NCBI GenBank assembly: GCA_049610385.1 | Contig: JBMYZL010000002.1 | Location: 105,648-169,647, forward strand | Origin: JBMYZL01 sp049610385 | GTDB lineage: Bacteria > Bacteroidota > Bacteroidia > Flavobacteriales_D > Sanyastnellaceae | Length of the DNA: 64,000 nucleotides | Direction: 5' to 3' | In this document: positions 16,915 through 26,559 of the stretch, piece after piece | Position numbering within the stretch: the first letter of the stretch is position 1 | How the letters are laid out: the number at the start of each line of letters is the position of its first letter | The notes under the pieces: model-generated | Database searches by the model: none | What the model was told of the DNA's origin: nothing | Seen by the model: the letters and a program-made list of their open reading frames with translations, nothing else | Made by a program: the position numbers and the translations under genes

Positions 16915-18258
16915 TCAAAGCAGCGGCATGAGTTTTTCAAGGGCCATGGTTCGTGACCCCTTGAGCAGAATCAGATGGCCTCGGGGTTCAATTTGTTCAA
17001 GGTGGTGTTGGATGGATTTCAAATCCGGAAAGCACACCACGGCATCGTGTTTCGCATTGGCCAATGCAGGTGCATATGCAGTGCCCACAAAAAGAATCAT
17101 GGATCGACCTTCGGATGCGTGCAAAAGGGCTGACTCGGCCACCGCGCGATGTCCTTGAGCACCATAATCCCCGAGTTCTCCCATTTCTCCGAGTATCCAA
17201 AGGCTGGGCACATCATCTGCAACCGCTTGGGCCATTTCACCAAAATAACGCAGGGCGGCTTTCATGCTGGATGGATTGGCATTGTACGCATCCAGAAGAA
17301 CCCTATTTTTTCCGGTGTTCCGCCATTCGGAGCGGTTGTTGCTGGGCTGGTATGTCGCGATGGCTTCTTCAGCATGCTCGGGTGAAATGCCAAAATGCTG
17401 CGCCACAGCCAATGCCGTGGCAATGTTTTCCAGATTGTAATCACCTTCGAGAGCGGTGGCAATGGGGCCTCTCCATTGGGCATCACGGTCTGGCCGCCAT
17501 TCAAAAGCTTCAGATCGACCTGAGGCCCTCCGAACCTCGGGACCGTGCGCATCGGTTCCGTACAATATGCGCTGGAGTCCTTCGCTGACTTCCAACAAAT
17601 TGGGGTGCGCCGCGTGGGCGAAGGCAATGCCTTGATTTGAGGTGCGCATCTGGCTATAAATTTCACTTTTGCCAGCCTTCACACCATCGGGTCCACCGAA
17701 TCCTTCGAGGTGGGCCTCCCCGATGTTGGTGATCAAGGCATGCGTGGGCATGGCCATCTCCACCAAAAACCTGATTTCATTTTGGGCATTGGCGCCCATT
17801 TCCAATACCGCCACGTCGAGGTCTTGGCGCATACGCAAAATGGTCAGGGGCACGCCAATTTCATTGTTGAAATTGCCCACGGTCGCCTGCACCTTCAGTT
17901 CGCTCGCGAGAACATCCCGAATGAGTTCTTTGCTTGTTGTTTTTCCGTTGCTTCCGGTTAAACCGAGCACGGGGAACTGCCAAGTTCGTCTGTATCGAGC
18001 GGCAGCCTCCTGGAGAGCCAGCAATCCACTGTTGACCAGGATGTACCGGCTGTCTGTTGCAACCATCCACTCTGGATCATCCACAATTGCAGCGATGCAT
18101 CCGGACGCTAAAGCCTGAGCTGCGAAGCGGTTTCCATTGAAATTTTCTCCACTGATGGCGAAAAAAACTTCGCCGAACTGTGCTGTTCTGGAATCAATCG
18201 ATACACCGCTGGCTTTGCGAAGAAGTTCATCAATTTGGAATTCCAGTTCTGTACTCAT
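16915..18258 (-). CDS. murF: UDP-N-acetylmuramoyl-tripeptide--D-alanyl-D-alanine ligase
   Basis: This 447-residue Mur ligase adds D-Ala-D-Ala to the UDP-MurNAc-tripeptide in the cytoplasm, the last soluble step of peptidoglycan precursor synthesis. The N-terminal domain has the MurF-type GVSIDSRTAQFGEVFFAISGE segment. The ATP-binding loop LGLTGSNGKTTSKE sits near residue 100. Central-domain motifs (NFNNEIGVPLT, EMGANAQNEI, TNIGEAHLEGFG) and the C-terminal DAYNANPSSMKAAL and LGEMGELGDYG are all present. Start 18258 (MSTELEFQIDELL) is chosen; a much longer open frame upstream runs through the gldJ terminator and is rejected. Mur and cell-division neighbours are absent, so this murF is not in a dcw cluster. 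Confidence 0.96.
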   Translation of the reverse strand: MSTELEFQIDELLRKASGVSIDSRTAQFGEVFFAISGENFNGNRFAAQALASGCIAAIVDDPEWMVATDSRYILVNSGLLALQEAAARYRRTWQFPVLGLTGSNGKTTSKELIRDVLASELKVQATVGNFNNEIGVPLTILRMRQDLDVAVLEMGANAQNEIRFLVEMAMPTHALITNIGEAHLEGFGGPDGVKAGKSEIYSQMRTSNQGIAFAHAAHPNLLEVSEGLQRILYGTDAHGPEVRRASGRSEAFEWRPDRDAQWRGPIATALEGDYNLENIATALAVAQHFGISPEHAEEAIATYQPSNNRSEWRNTGKNRVLLDAYNANPSSMKAALRYFGEMAQAVADDVPSLWILGEMGELGDYGAQGHRAVAESALLHASEGRSMILFVGTAYAPALANAKHDAVVCFPDLKSIQHHLEQIEPRGHLILLKGSRTMALEKLMPLL

Positions 18259-18285
18259 GGTCGAGAAGTTCGAGGATGAGTAGCA

Positions 18286-18325
18286 AAGAAAAAGCCCGGA
18301 AGGCTTTGCAAGCGATCCGGGCTTT
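18286..18325 (-). terminator. Terminator of gldJ
   Basis: AAAGCCCGGA (18291-18300) pairs with TCCGGGCTTT (18316-18325) around a 15-nt loop. Read on the minus strand, the stem is followed by TTTTTCTTTG. It separates gldJ from murF. Confidence 0.8.
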
Positions 18326-18352
18326 GGAGTAGTTGACAATGCTTCGTGAATC

Positions 18353-20104
18353 TCAGTTCTGGCTGAGTCCTCGTGGGCTTCCCACGCGGTCCATTGCGCA
18401 TCGGAATCCGATGGAAGCCGAAGATTTGGCCTCATCCATGTATCTGCGGGCACTGGGGGTGACCCAGTAGATTCGGTCATCCCATCCACCACCTTTGTAG
18501 ACGCGTGATTGGTTGTTGATAAGCGAAGTTTCGCCAAATCCATACATCCTCCCTTCCTTTTCGCCATAACTGGGATCGTTGTAGTAAATGCTGGATTCGA
18601 GATCTCCATCTTGGTAGTCGATGTTGTCAGCCACGCGGTAATTGTCGCGTCCCAAATTCTCTTCCAATTTGACGTCGCGATACCGCAAGTCGCCAGGCAA
18701 GGCCAGAATGTTGTTGGCAAACGCATCACGGATGTCAGGAGCAATGGTGCTTTCGCTGTCCTCAATTAAATCCATGGCCTCATCCATTTTCAATTGAGCT
18801 TCTTCTTCCCTTTTCGCCTTTCGCTCATTCTTGGCTTGATCGATGTAGTTCTTGACGTTATCAATCAAGTTCAAGTCTTCCTCAATGAGGTTCCTTGCAC
18901 CCGCTTCGGCATATGCATTGATTTGGGCTTCTACAGAATCAATTTCATAAACCACAAAGTCATATTTGTACTGGACCAAACCTTCACTGTCTCGTTGCAA
19001 TGTCTGGTAGACGTTGCCTCGGAAAGGACGGAATTCAGCGGATTCCATGTGATTCAGCGGACGATAGACATCCATGCACCATTCACTCACATTTCCTGCC
19101 ATGTTGTACAAACCATAATCGTTGGGGGCGTATGCATAAACGGGTGCTGTGATGTCTGCTCCATCGTTTAAAGCTCCTGCAACCCCCATCATGTCTCCTC
19201 GTCCGCGAATGAAGTTGCCTTGCATCTCCCCCGTGTACCGGGACCGGTTATCACCATTTCGGGTAAAGTGACCATTCCAAGGGTAGGTTCTGCGCTCCGA
19301 AATCAATTCGTCGTAGCTATTCCCAATCAGCCCCAGGGCGGCAAATTCCCATTCCGCTTCTGTTGGCAAGCGGTATTGAGGCAGCATCAGACCATCTTCG
19401 ACCTTGACATTGCGAAACCCGGAAGAACCGGGGCGCAAATCCCTGACGCCTTCGGCCGCGACTTCGGGCTGATATTGACCAGCGAGGTAAGTCTCAGTGG
19501 TGAAGTGTTCTTCATCTACCTGGGCCTCTGGGTTGTGCACGATCAAACCTTCACGGACCAAAATTTGCTCGTTCACACGGTCGCTCCTCCACTTGCAAAA
19601 TTCATTCGCTTGCAACCAGCTGATTCCCACCACTGGATAATCCCGATAAGAGGGGTGTCGCAAATAGTAGTTGACGTAGGGTTCATTGTAGGCCAACTTG
19701 TTGCGCCAAGCCAGGGTGTCTGGCAATGAACGCTGAACAATTTCAGGATAAGTGCTTCCATATACGCGCTGAAGCCAGTAAGTGTACTCGAGCCAGTAGG
19801 CATTGGTCACTTCCGTTTCATCCATGTAGAAAGAAGATACGGTGACACGACGGGGCATGTTGTCCCATTCGAACATCAGGTCATCTTCAACCTGACCCAT
19901 GGTAAACGTACCGCCTTCAATAAAGACCAAACCCGGTCCGGTTTCCTGGCCATAGTAATTCGGATCTTCGAACCCACCATTGGTCGGATCATTGTATGAC
20001 CAACCCGTGGCACCGGATTTGCCGCCTCCCGCGCAGCTGGACAACATGCCCACAGCAACAAAAGAGACCAACATCCAAATCGAGGTAGAGAGCTTCCAAT
20101 TCAT
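18353..20104 (-). CDS. gldJ: GldJ-type gliding motility / T9SS lipoprotein
   Basis: The 583-residue protein starts MNWKLSTSIWMLVSFVAVG with a lipobox-like LSSC, so an outer-membrane or periplasmic lipoprotein is expected. The body is a formylglycine-generating-enzyme-like (SUMF1) domain: VFIEGGTFTMGQV near the start, DETEVTNAYWLEY, RLPTEAEWEFAALG, NMAGNVSEWCMDVYR and SRVYKGGGWDDRIYW to SASIGFRCAMD. A charged helical insertion (about residues 385-455, rich in Glu/Lys) interrupts the domain, as in GldJ. GldJ is needed for stability of other gliding and T9SS components in Flavobacterium. The nearby porU and porV match the known porV-porU-gldJ neighbourhood there, which supports the name over the paralogous GldK. 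Confidence 0.88.
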   Translation of the reverse strand: MNWKLSTSIWMLVSFVAVGMLSSCAGGGKSGATGWSYNDPTNGGFEDPNYYGQETGPGLVFIEGGTFTMGQVEDDLMFEWDNMPRRVTVSSFYMDETEVTNAYWLEYTYWLQRVYGSTYPEIVQRSLPDTLAWRNKLAYNEPYVNYYLRHPSYRDYPVVGISWLQANEFCKWRSDRVNEQILVREGLIVHNPEAQVDEEHFTTETYLAGQYQPEVAAEGVRDLRPGSSGFRNVKVEDGLMLPQYRLPTEAEWEFAALGLIGNSYDELISERRTYPWNGHFTRNGDNRSRYTGEMQGNFIRGRGDMMGVAGALNDGADITAPVYAYAPNDYGLYNMAGNVSEWCMDVYRPLNHMESAEFRPFRGNVYQTLQRDSEGLVQYKYDFVVYEIDSVEAQINAYAEAGARNLIEEDLNLIDNVKNYIDQAKNERKAKREEEAQLKMDEAMDLIEDSESTIAPDIRDAFANNILALPGDLRYRDVKLEENLGRDNYRVADNIDYQDGDLESSIYYNDPSYGEKEGRMYGFGETSLINNQSRVYKGGGWDDRIYWVTPSARRYMDEAKSSASIGFRCAMDRVGSPRGLSQN

Positions 20105-20222
20105 GGTGTTCAATTTCGATAGCAGGTGGCAACCCATTGATGATAAGAACTTACGGCAGCAAACTTGTGGAGGTTACCAAAAACACAAGTTTCTGTACCC
20201 AGAGTATACACGGGCAACACAA

Positions 20223-21221
20223 TCAGAAAGCAGGACAACTGATTCTTCTGAACTTCGAACGCTTGTTGCGACAGTCAAATTGTATTGTCATGCTGATTTC
20301 GTGCGCTCCACCCGTGGCCGGTGTCAATTCTGAAACCGTCAAGTCATAGCTGTAACCGAATTGAACCACATCTGATTTGATGCCGATGGTGACAATAAAT
20401 GCATCCTTGTAGTCCGTAAAGAACATGCCCCGGTACCAAACCCCACCCACAAGTGGACCTTTGTTCACGTACAAGCCCAAATTGAGTTGTTGTGTTTCTC
20501 CCTGTAGGCGATACAAGATATTCGGGGAAATGGTGGCTTCAACACCGGTCACCGATCGCTGCAATGGGAGAACAGCACCCGCGTGGAAGGTGTACTTCAT
20601 TGGCAGACGCGAGGTTCCGACCACCAGGGATTCGTTGGGTTCGTTGAGGTGATGAACGGCAAGGCCAAAGTAATACTTGTCAGAAAAGCCCAACAAACCG
20701 GCAGAAAAATCCACAGCTTGTACCACGCCGCCACGTCGAATTTCTTGTGTTTCGTAGATAAATCCTCGACGGGGGTCAATCATGTCACCAAACGTCAAAT
20801 CTGACCAATTCAAAGCTTTCTGTAAGTAGGTGACTTCTGCCCCGGCTTTCAGACTGAACTTTCGCGAAATGGGTTGCTGATAACTGTAAATACCGGAGAC
20901 GCGTGTGGTGGACAGGACGCCACGGCCGGCCTGGTCGTTCATGACAATCAAACCCAAACCACCCGAAATGGCATCGAAATGTTGGTCATAGGCGGCTGCC
21001 GTCGTCACATAGTTCCCGCTCATGGCAGGCCACTGGTTGCGATACGACATGGTCAAGCGTGGACAGCGTGCACTGCCCGCAAATGCTGGGTTCAGGTACA
21101 GCGGGTTCGCGTAGTATTGCGTGAACTCCGCGTCTTGCGCCTGCAACGTGTTGGAAGTCCAAAAGGACCCACCTGCGAGCATCAAAACGACCGCCACCAG
21201 CAAAGAGATACGATACGTCAT
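20223..21221 (-). CDS. PorP/SprF family outer-membrane protein
   Basis: The 332-residue product has a signal peptide (MTYRISLLVAVVLMLAGGS to about TLQAQ) followed by the family hallmark QDAEFTQYYANPLYLNPAFAGS and LTMSYRNQWPAMSGNYVTTAAAYDQ. The rest reads as alternating beta strands ending in EISMTIQFDC plus a short basic tail. PorP is part of the T9SS periplasmic/outer-membrane ring, whereas the more numerous SprF-like paralogues help secrete particular adhesins. Position next to porU does not decide between them, and no large SprB-like adhesin is adjacent. The start at 21221 is fixed by the signal peptide. The gene is divergent from porU. Confidence 0.9.
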   Translation of the reverse strand: MTYRISLLVAVVLMLAGGSFWTSNTLQAQDAEFTQYYANPLYLNPAFAGSARCPRLTMSYRNQWPAMSGNYVTTAAAYDQHFDAISGGLGLIVMNDQAGRGVLSTTRVSGIYSYQQPISRKFSLKAGAEVTYLQKALNWSDLTFGDMIDPRRGFIYETQEIRRGGVVQAVDFSAGLLGFSDKYYFGLAVHHLNEPNESLVVGTSRLPMKYTFHAGAVLPLQRSVTGVEATISPNILYRLQGETQQLNLGLYVNKGPLVGGVWYRGMFFTDYKDAFIVTIGIKSDVVQFGYSYDLTVSELTPATGGAHEISMTIQFDCRNKRSKFRRISCPAF

Positions 21222-21253
21222 GTTACAATTTCCCAATGAATCCACAAGGATAA

Positions 21254-21261
21254 CAAAAATA
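21254..21261 (-). promoter_or_regulatory. -7 box for the PorP/SprF-like gene
   Basis: The minus strand reads TATTTTTG (TAnnTTTG), 32 nt upstream of the start codon. It sits in the 81-bp divergent region shared with porU. No clear -33 element is seen. Confidence 0.4.
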
Positions 21262-21302
21262 TTTGGGAACATCCTTGCGTTTTCTGTCTGAAATTTGCGG
21301 CA

Positions 21303-24300
21303 ATGCATAGTGAAGTAAACGATTTGTACAGGGGGTTTGGTGTGGAGAAAAGGTATTTTAACATGCTGTTAATCAGCGCTTTAATTGTTTCCGTGCAGTT
21401 GATTTACCCGCGAGCAGCATCCGCACAGTTGGCAGACGTCGTTCAGTTTTCAAAATCCGTCAGTTGGCTGAATCCACAATTCCCGGGCATTTCTGTGGGC
21501 ATGCATGAGGCTGAAGGTGGATTTATGCAAGATGAATGTCCTTGGATCATATGGGACGTGGAAACGACTTTTCACTGGTTTGGAGTTGAGGTGCTTGAAG
21601 ACCAAATGATGTGGTCCAGCATTCTGCCGGAAAGCCTTACAGATCAGCAGCGGAAGGCCCTCGACGAACGGCCCTTCCAACCGCAGTTCAGGGGCACAGA
21701 GAACAGCGTTCAAGTTGCGATGCCTCTGCTGAGAAAGGCGCTCAATTCCACTGGATATGAACGGCTGGAACATGTGGAGTTCACCTTGGGGTCATCACCC
21801 ATTTCAGTGGCGCATTCAGGTTTCCGTGCGTCGGATTGGCCGGCGGTAAGCCCCTTGGCAGAAGGCACATTTGTCCGCTTGGCCATTCCGCGCGATGGCG
21901 TCTACAGAATTGACGCAGAAATGATGTCCTCGGCTGGTTTCGATGTTGCCCAGGTCGACCCTCGACGTGTGGCGTTGTTCGGGAACGGTGGACATTTGCT
22001 GCCCTTTGACAACACCAAGCCGCGTCCCTTGGGATTGGGTCGAACGGCCATGGAATGGTCTGGCTCACCCTCGGATTCCACGTGGTCGGCCAATGCTCAT
22101 TTCCTGTTTTTTGGCCAAGGTCCAGACAGTTGGGAATGGGATGAAACATCGGGACATTATGACCATGAGCGTCACCCTTACAGCGATTCTGCATTTTATT
22201 TCATGCGAATTGATGGCCCAATTTTGCCTGCCGGCTCGCGGTTACCCGATGTCCCCCAAGTGGGCGAAGATTTGAATGGCAATGTCATCACCTCGTATAC
22301 ACAATGTGTGTTTCACGAGACTGAAGCTTATAGCCCCAATCGCTCGGGCCGAGAGTGGTTTGGTGAACGCTTTACTGACGGTGAGATCAGGACAGTCAGT
22401 TTGGCGACTCCTTTCGCGCAGGATGTACCTGGTCGATTCGTGGCACGCGCGGCGGTGAAATCGCTTTCCATCCCAAGCACATTGAACATTGAAGTCGGAG
22501 AAGCAAATTTGGCCATTTCACCAAGCGCAACGAGCGATTTCAGCACAAGCAACATTGCCAATTTGGCCTCTGCTTCTTGGTTGGGAAATGTGGTGACGGG
22601 CTCGGGTGCCGCTGCACAAGCATTGGCCGAGTTGACGTTCAATGCGTCATCTGATGGTGCATTGGCTTGGCTGGATTACATCTCCGTGGAACAACCGTCG
22701 AACTTGCGTTTCAATAGCAGTGATTTTGTTTTCCAAGGAACGCGTGACACCGCGAATGGGCAATGGTCAACGTACCAAATGGTTGCAGATGCCGGTTTGT
22801 CCTTCGTTTGGGATGTCACCAACCCAGGTGCCCCCGTGCCCTTGGCATTTGAGGAGACAGAAGTCCCCAATGTGTATGCGTTCAATGCCCCCATTGACAC
22901 CTTCCGAACCTTTTGTGCTTATGCTGGGTTTGGTGCCGAGCGCCCAGATCCTTCTGGTTCAGTGGCGAACAGCAACCTGAGTGCACTGGACAGCACAGAT
23001 TTGGTGATTTTGGCAGCCCCTGCATATCTAGATCAAGCATTGGAATTGGCGGGCATTCATGCGAATGAGGGATTGCGTGCAGCTGTGGTTCGTCAGGAGG
23101 ATGTGTTCAATACGTTTTCCAGCGGAAATCCTGACCCTACGGCCATCAAAATGCTGATGCAGATGTTGTGGGATCGAGCAGATTTGGCCCAAGACACCAC
23201 GCTCCGACCGCGTTATTTGCAGCTCTTTGGTGATGGCACTTTTGTCAACCGAAATCTGCCCCGAAATAGCCCCTACGTCATCACTTATCAATCCGATAAC
23301 TCCATCAGTCCGACAGCGAGCTATGTCAGTGACGATTATTTCGGTTTTCTGGGTGACAATTATGGCGAAGGAATCGGAGACAAAATGGCCATCGGTGTGG
23401 GGCGTATCCCCTGCAGTTCGCCAGAGGAAGCCACCGACTATTTGAACAAGGTTCGGGCCTATACGGAGACGGCTACCGCAGGAGGGGATGCCTTGTGTGC
23501 GCTTGGTGACACATTGGGCACATTCGGGGACTGGCGAAATCGCTTGGTGTTTGTCGCAGACGACATGGACGGGAATGGCGGAGCGACCGAAGTGGTTCAC
23601 ATGCTGAACAGCGATGAACATGCGGACAAAGTCCGAAATTTCCACAACGACTTTGATATCAGTAAGATTTATCTGGACGCGTATCCACAACAGGTCACGC
23701 CCGGAGGCGAGCGTTACCCCGAAGCGGAAGAGGCCATTGACCGGGCGGTTGTTGAGGGGGCCCTGATTGTCAACTACATTGGACATGGTGGTGAGAGGGG
23801 ATGGGCTCATGAGCGTGTGCTCGACAACACAACCATCCAGTCTTGGGAGAACATGAACAGGATGCCGCTCTTCATGACGGCCACCTGTGAATTGGCGAGA
23901 TTTGATGACCCCGAGGCCGAAACGGCTGGAGAACTCATTGTGATGAATCCAGAAGGGGGAGCAATCGCGATGCTCACCACCACTCGTGTGGTTTTCAGCG
24001 GCTCCAATCAACAATTGAACCGTGCTTTTTTTGACATCGCCCTCGAAGACAACCCCGGGTCTCCGTTGCGGTTGGGTGACATCGCTCGGGTCACCAAAAA
24101 TGACCCTCAAGTAGCGAACAGTTCCAATAAGCGAAATTTCTCCCTTCTTGGTGACGTGGCTCTCCGCTTGGCCTATCCAGATTTGCAGGTCCATGTCGCC
24201 TCCATGCCTGATACCATTCGGGCTCTGGATGTGGTTCAAGTCACTGGGTTTGTGGCCGATTTGGAAGGAGATACGTTGACTGATTTCGACGGTTTGGTTT

Positions 24301-25244
24301 TTCCCAAGGTTTTTGACAAAATGTCCACAGTCACCACTTTGAACAACGATGGAGCTTCAAGCCCTCATGTGTTTGAGGTGTACCGCAACCTGTTGCACAA
24401 GGGTGTGGCAGAAGTACAAAATGGAGCATTTGCTTTTGAATTTTCAGTGCCTGCGGACATTGATCAAACTTTCGGTTCCGGTCGTTTGTCTTTCTACGCC
24501 ACCGATGGCCAGCGGGATGCTCACGGTTCGGATGAGTCTTTCACGGTAGGCGGATATAACCCGGACGCCACATTGGATTTGATACCCCCAAGCATCCAGT
24601 TGTTCATGAACGACACATTGTTTGCGGATGGGGGCATTACCCATGATCGACCTGTGTTGCTTGCCCGTCTCGAAGACAATTCAGGGATCAACGCATCTGG
24701 ACTTGGCATCGGACACGACATCAAGATGATATTGGACGGTGCATCAGACGGTGCCATCGTTCTGAATGATTTTTATGTCGCAGACTTGAATACATTTCGA
24801 AGTGGGACTGTGCGGTATCCATTGAGCAATCTCAGTCCAGGCGAGCATACATTGGATTTTGTCGCGTGGGATGTGGCGAACAACAAAGGCTCGGCTTCAT
24901 TGAAATTTGTCGTTGTTGATTCTCCCGAAGCGTTCGTGGCGGAGTTCACGAGCATTCCAAATCCCACTTCCGACGGGGTCACATTTCGGTTTGAACACAA
25001 TTTGGCCTGCCAAAATGCGGAGATCAACATCGATGTTTCCGACATGCAAGGGCGACGTGTAGCCCAGTTGACAACGGTTATGGAGCCCAGTGGGTTCCGG
25101 TCTCAGCCTGTGCGATGGGATTTGCGCTCCCAAACGGATGGAGGTGCGGTCAGACCTGGCATTTACATTGCTCGGATGACCCTGGTTGCGGAAGATGGCA
25201 GTGTTGCACAATATGCGGATAAAATTCTCGTTTATCGTCCGTGA
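21303..25244 (+). CDS. porU: Type IX secretion system C25-family sortase PorU
   Basis: The 1,313-residue protein is a gingipain-like peptidase of the T9SS attachment complex, which removes the C-terminal signal of cargo and links it to the surface. The signal peptide hydrophobic core is LLISALIVSVQLIYP, ending near AASAQ. The C25 catalytic pair is visible: His828 in NYIGHGGERGWAHE and Cys862 in TATCELARFDDPE. The C-terminal 75 or so residues (IPNPTSDGVTFRFEHN to YADKILVYRP) look like an outer-membrane-targeting or T9SS-type domain. ATG 21303 gives a long n-region; ATG 21363 would start directly at the hydrophobic core. A near-match -7 box GAAATTTG at 21290-21297 favours 21303. porV follows 37 bp downstream. 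Confidence 0.95.
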   Translation: MHSEVNDLYRGFGVEKRYFNMLLISALIVSVQLIYPRAASAQLADVVQFSKSVSWLNPQFPGISVGMHEAEGGFMQDECPWIIWDVETTFHWFGVEVLEDQMMWSSILPESLTDQQRKALDERPFQPQFRGTENSVQVAMPLLRKALNSTGYERLEHVEFTLGSSPISVAHSGFRASDWPAVSPLAEGTFVRLAIPRDGVYRIDAEMMSSAGFDVAQVDPRRVALFGNGGHLLPFDNTKPRPLGLGRTAMEWSGSPSDSTWSANAHFLFFGQGPDSWEWDETSGHYDHERHPYSDSAFYFMRIDGPILPAGSRLPDVPQVGEDLNGNVITSYTQCVFHETEAYSPNRSGREWFGERFTDGEIRTVSLATPFAQDVPGRFVARAAVKSLSIPSTLNIEVGEANLAISPSATSDFSTSNIANLASASWLGNVVTGSGAAAQALAELTFNASSDGALAWLDYISVEQPSNLRFNSSDFVFQGTRDTANGQWSTYQMVADAGLSFVWDVTNPGAPVPLAFEETEVPNVYAFNAPIDTFRTFCAYAGFGAERPDPSGSVANSNLSALDSTDLVILAAPAYLDQALELAGIHANEGLRAAVVRQEDVFNTFSSGNPDPTAIKMLMQMLWDRADLAQDTTLRPRYLQLFGDGTFVNRNLPRNSPYVITYQSDNSISPTASYVSDDYFGFLGDNYGEGIGDKMAIGVGRIPCSSPEEATDYLNKVRAYTETATAGGDALCALGDTLGTFGDWRNRLVFVADDMDGNGGATEVVHMLNSDEHADKVRNFHNDFDISKIYLDAYPQQVTPGGERYPEAEEAIDRAVVEGALIVNYIGHGGERGWAHERVLDNTTIQSWENMNRMPLFMTATCELARFDDPEAETAGELIVMNPEGGAIAMLTTTRVVFSGSNQQLNRAFFDIALEDNPGSPLRLGDIARVTKNDPQVANSSNKRNFSLLGDVALRLAYPDLQVHVASMPDTIRALDVVQVTGFVADLEGDTLTDFDGLVFPKVFDKMSTVTTLNNDGASSPHVFEVYRNLLHKGVAEVQNGAFAFEFSVPADIDQTFGSGRLSFYATDGQRDAHGSDESFTVGGYNPDATLDLIPPSIQLFMNDTLFADGGITHDRPVLLARLEDNSGINASGLGIGHDIKMILDGASDGAIVLNDFYVADLNTFRSGTVRYPLSNLSPGEHTLDFVAWDVANNKGSASLKFVVVDSPEAFVAEFTSIPNPTSDGVTFRFEHNLACQNAEINIDVSDMQGRRVAQLTTVMEPSGFRSQPVRWDLRSQTDGGAVRPGIYIARMTLVAEDGSVAQYADKILVYRP

Positions 25245-25254
25245 CAGAAACGAT

Positions 25255-25262
25255 TACCTTTG
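25255..25262 (+). promoter_or_regulatory. -7 box for porV
   Basis: TACCTTTG lies between porU and porV and ends 19 nt before ATG 25282. It would allow porV transcription separate from porU. No clear -33 element is seen. Confidence 0.4.
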
Positions 25263-25281
25263 CTTCTTTGATGTGCGTGCA

Positions 25282-26559
25282 ATGATGAAATTTTGGAAAG
25301 GCGAATGGCAGGTGCTCCTCTTGTTGACGGGTTGGGCATTTGGATTGTTGGGTGGAATGAGCCAAGGTGCGCACGCCCAATTGACTGGCGACGATGAGGT
25401 GACACAAATCTTGCAACTCAACACCATTACGACAGCGGTTCCTTTTTTGATGATTGGTCCGGACAGCCGATCGGGTGCCATTGGGGATGCTGGCGTCGCG
25501 TTGTCTCCCGATGCCAACAGCTTGCATTGGAATCCAGGAAAAATGGCCTTTTCGGAGTCGGAATTCGATGTCAGTTTGAGTTACGTTCCATGGTTGAGAT
25601 CGCTGGTGGCTGATATGAATTTGGCCTATCTGACGATGAATCGACGGATCAACAAGCGGCAGGCTTGGGGTGCGGCGTTGCGTTATTTCAGTTTGGGCAA
25701 CATTACGTTCACAGACCAAACCGGCACCACCTTGCGTGATTTTCAACCCGCGGAATTCAGTTTGGATTTGGGCTTTAGCCAAAAACTTTCTGACCGGTTC
25801 TCAGCCGGTATTGCAGGTCGTTACATCAACTCCAATCTGACTGGAGGAACTGCGACGATGGGCGTGAACACCAAGCCGGGGCGTTCAGCTGCGGTGGATG
25901 TTGGACTCTACTATACCAATCCTCGGGCGACATTCGGAGGCAAGCGGGCGGTTTGGAATTGGGGATTGAACATCAGCAACATCGGTGCGAAGATGAGCTA
26001 CACCGAGGCCACGGACCGAGACTTCATTCCGGCCAACTTCAAGTTGGGTACAGCCATCAAGATGTTGTTGGATGATTTCAATGCATTGACATTCACGGTA
26101 GATGCGAACAAATTGTTGGTGCCAACCAATCCGGTATACGACCAAGAGAGTGGCGAAGAAATTGTCAGTGGTTACGACCCCAATGTGGGACCCATTACAG
26201 CACTTTGGCAGAGTTGGTACGATGCCCCGGGAATCGTGAACCAAGATGGCAATGGCGGTTATGAAATTGAGCCCGGAAGTATCTTCAAAGAGGAGTTGCG
26301 TGAAATCAATCTCGGTGGGGGGATTGAGTACGATTACAACAGTGTTTTCGCTTTCCGTGCGGGCTTCTTCAATGAACACTACACCAAGGGAAATCGACAA
26401 TTCATCACGTTGGGTGCGGGCATCAAATACACGGTGTTCACTGTGGATTTGAGTTACTTGATTGCCACACGTCAACAAAATCCGTTGGCGAACACTTTGC
26501 GGTTCACCTTGCGTCTTCAATTTGCAGATTTGGTGAACGGCACCTCTGAGAATGACTGA
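25282..26559 (+). CDS. porV: Type IX secretion system outer-membrane protein PorV
   Basis: The 425-residue product has a signal peptide (core VLLLLTGWAFGLLGGMS, cleavage near AHAQ) and then a FadL/TodX-like barrel with the family blocks ITTAVPFLMIGPDSRSGAIG, DAGVALSPDANSLHWNPGK and AGIAGRYINSNL, ending in NTLRFTLRLQF. PorV (LptO) shuttles T9SS cargo from the translocon to the PorU sortase. The ATG pair at 25282/25285 leaves one residue uncertain; an earlier in-frame ATG at 25186 lies inside porU and is rejected. The last 8 bases overlap ispF. Confidence 0.95.
   Translation: MMKFWKGEWQVLLLLTGWAFGLLGGMSQGAHAQLTGDDEVTQILQLNTITTAVPFLMIGPDSRSGAIGDAGVALSPDANSLHWNPGKMAFSESEFDVSLSYVPWLRSLVADMNLAYLTMNRRINKRQAWGAALRYFSLGNITFTDQTGTTLRDFQPAEFSLDLGFSQKLSDRFSAGIAGRYINSNLTGGTATMGVNTKPGRSAAVDVGLYYTNPRATFGGKRAVWNWGLNISNIGAKMSYTEATDRDFIPANFKLGTAIKMLLDDFNALTFTVDANKLLVPTNPVYDQESGEEIVSGYDPNVGPITALWQSWYDAPGIVNQDGNGGYEIEPGSIFKEELREINLGGGIEYDYNSVFAFRAGFFNEHYTKGNRQFITLGAGIKYTVFTVDLSYLIATRQQNPLANTLRFTLRLQFADLVNGTSEND

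Noticed and set aside
18259..18765. N-terminal extension of murF by about 170 residues
   Set aside because: It would run through the gldJ terminator and into gldJ; the MurF family starts at the ATG at 18258.
23028..24239. 403-codon minus-strand open frame
   Set aside because: It is antisense to the conserved C25 peptidase region of porU and has no recognisable feature.
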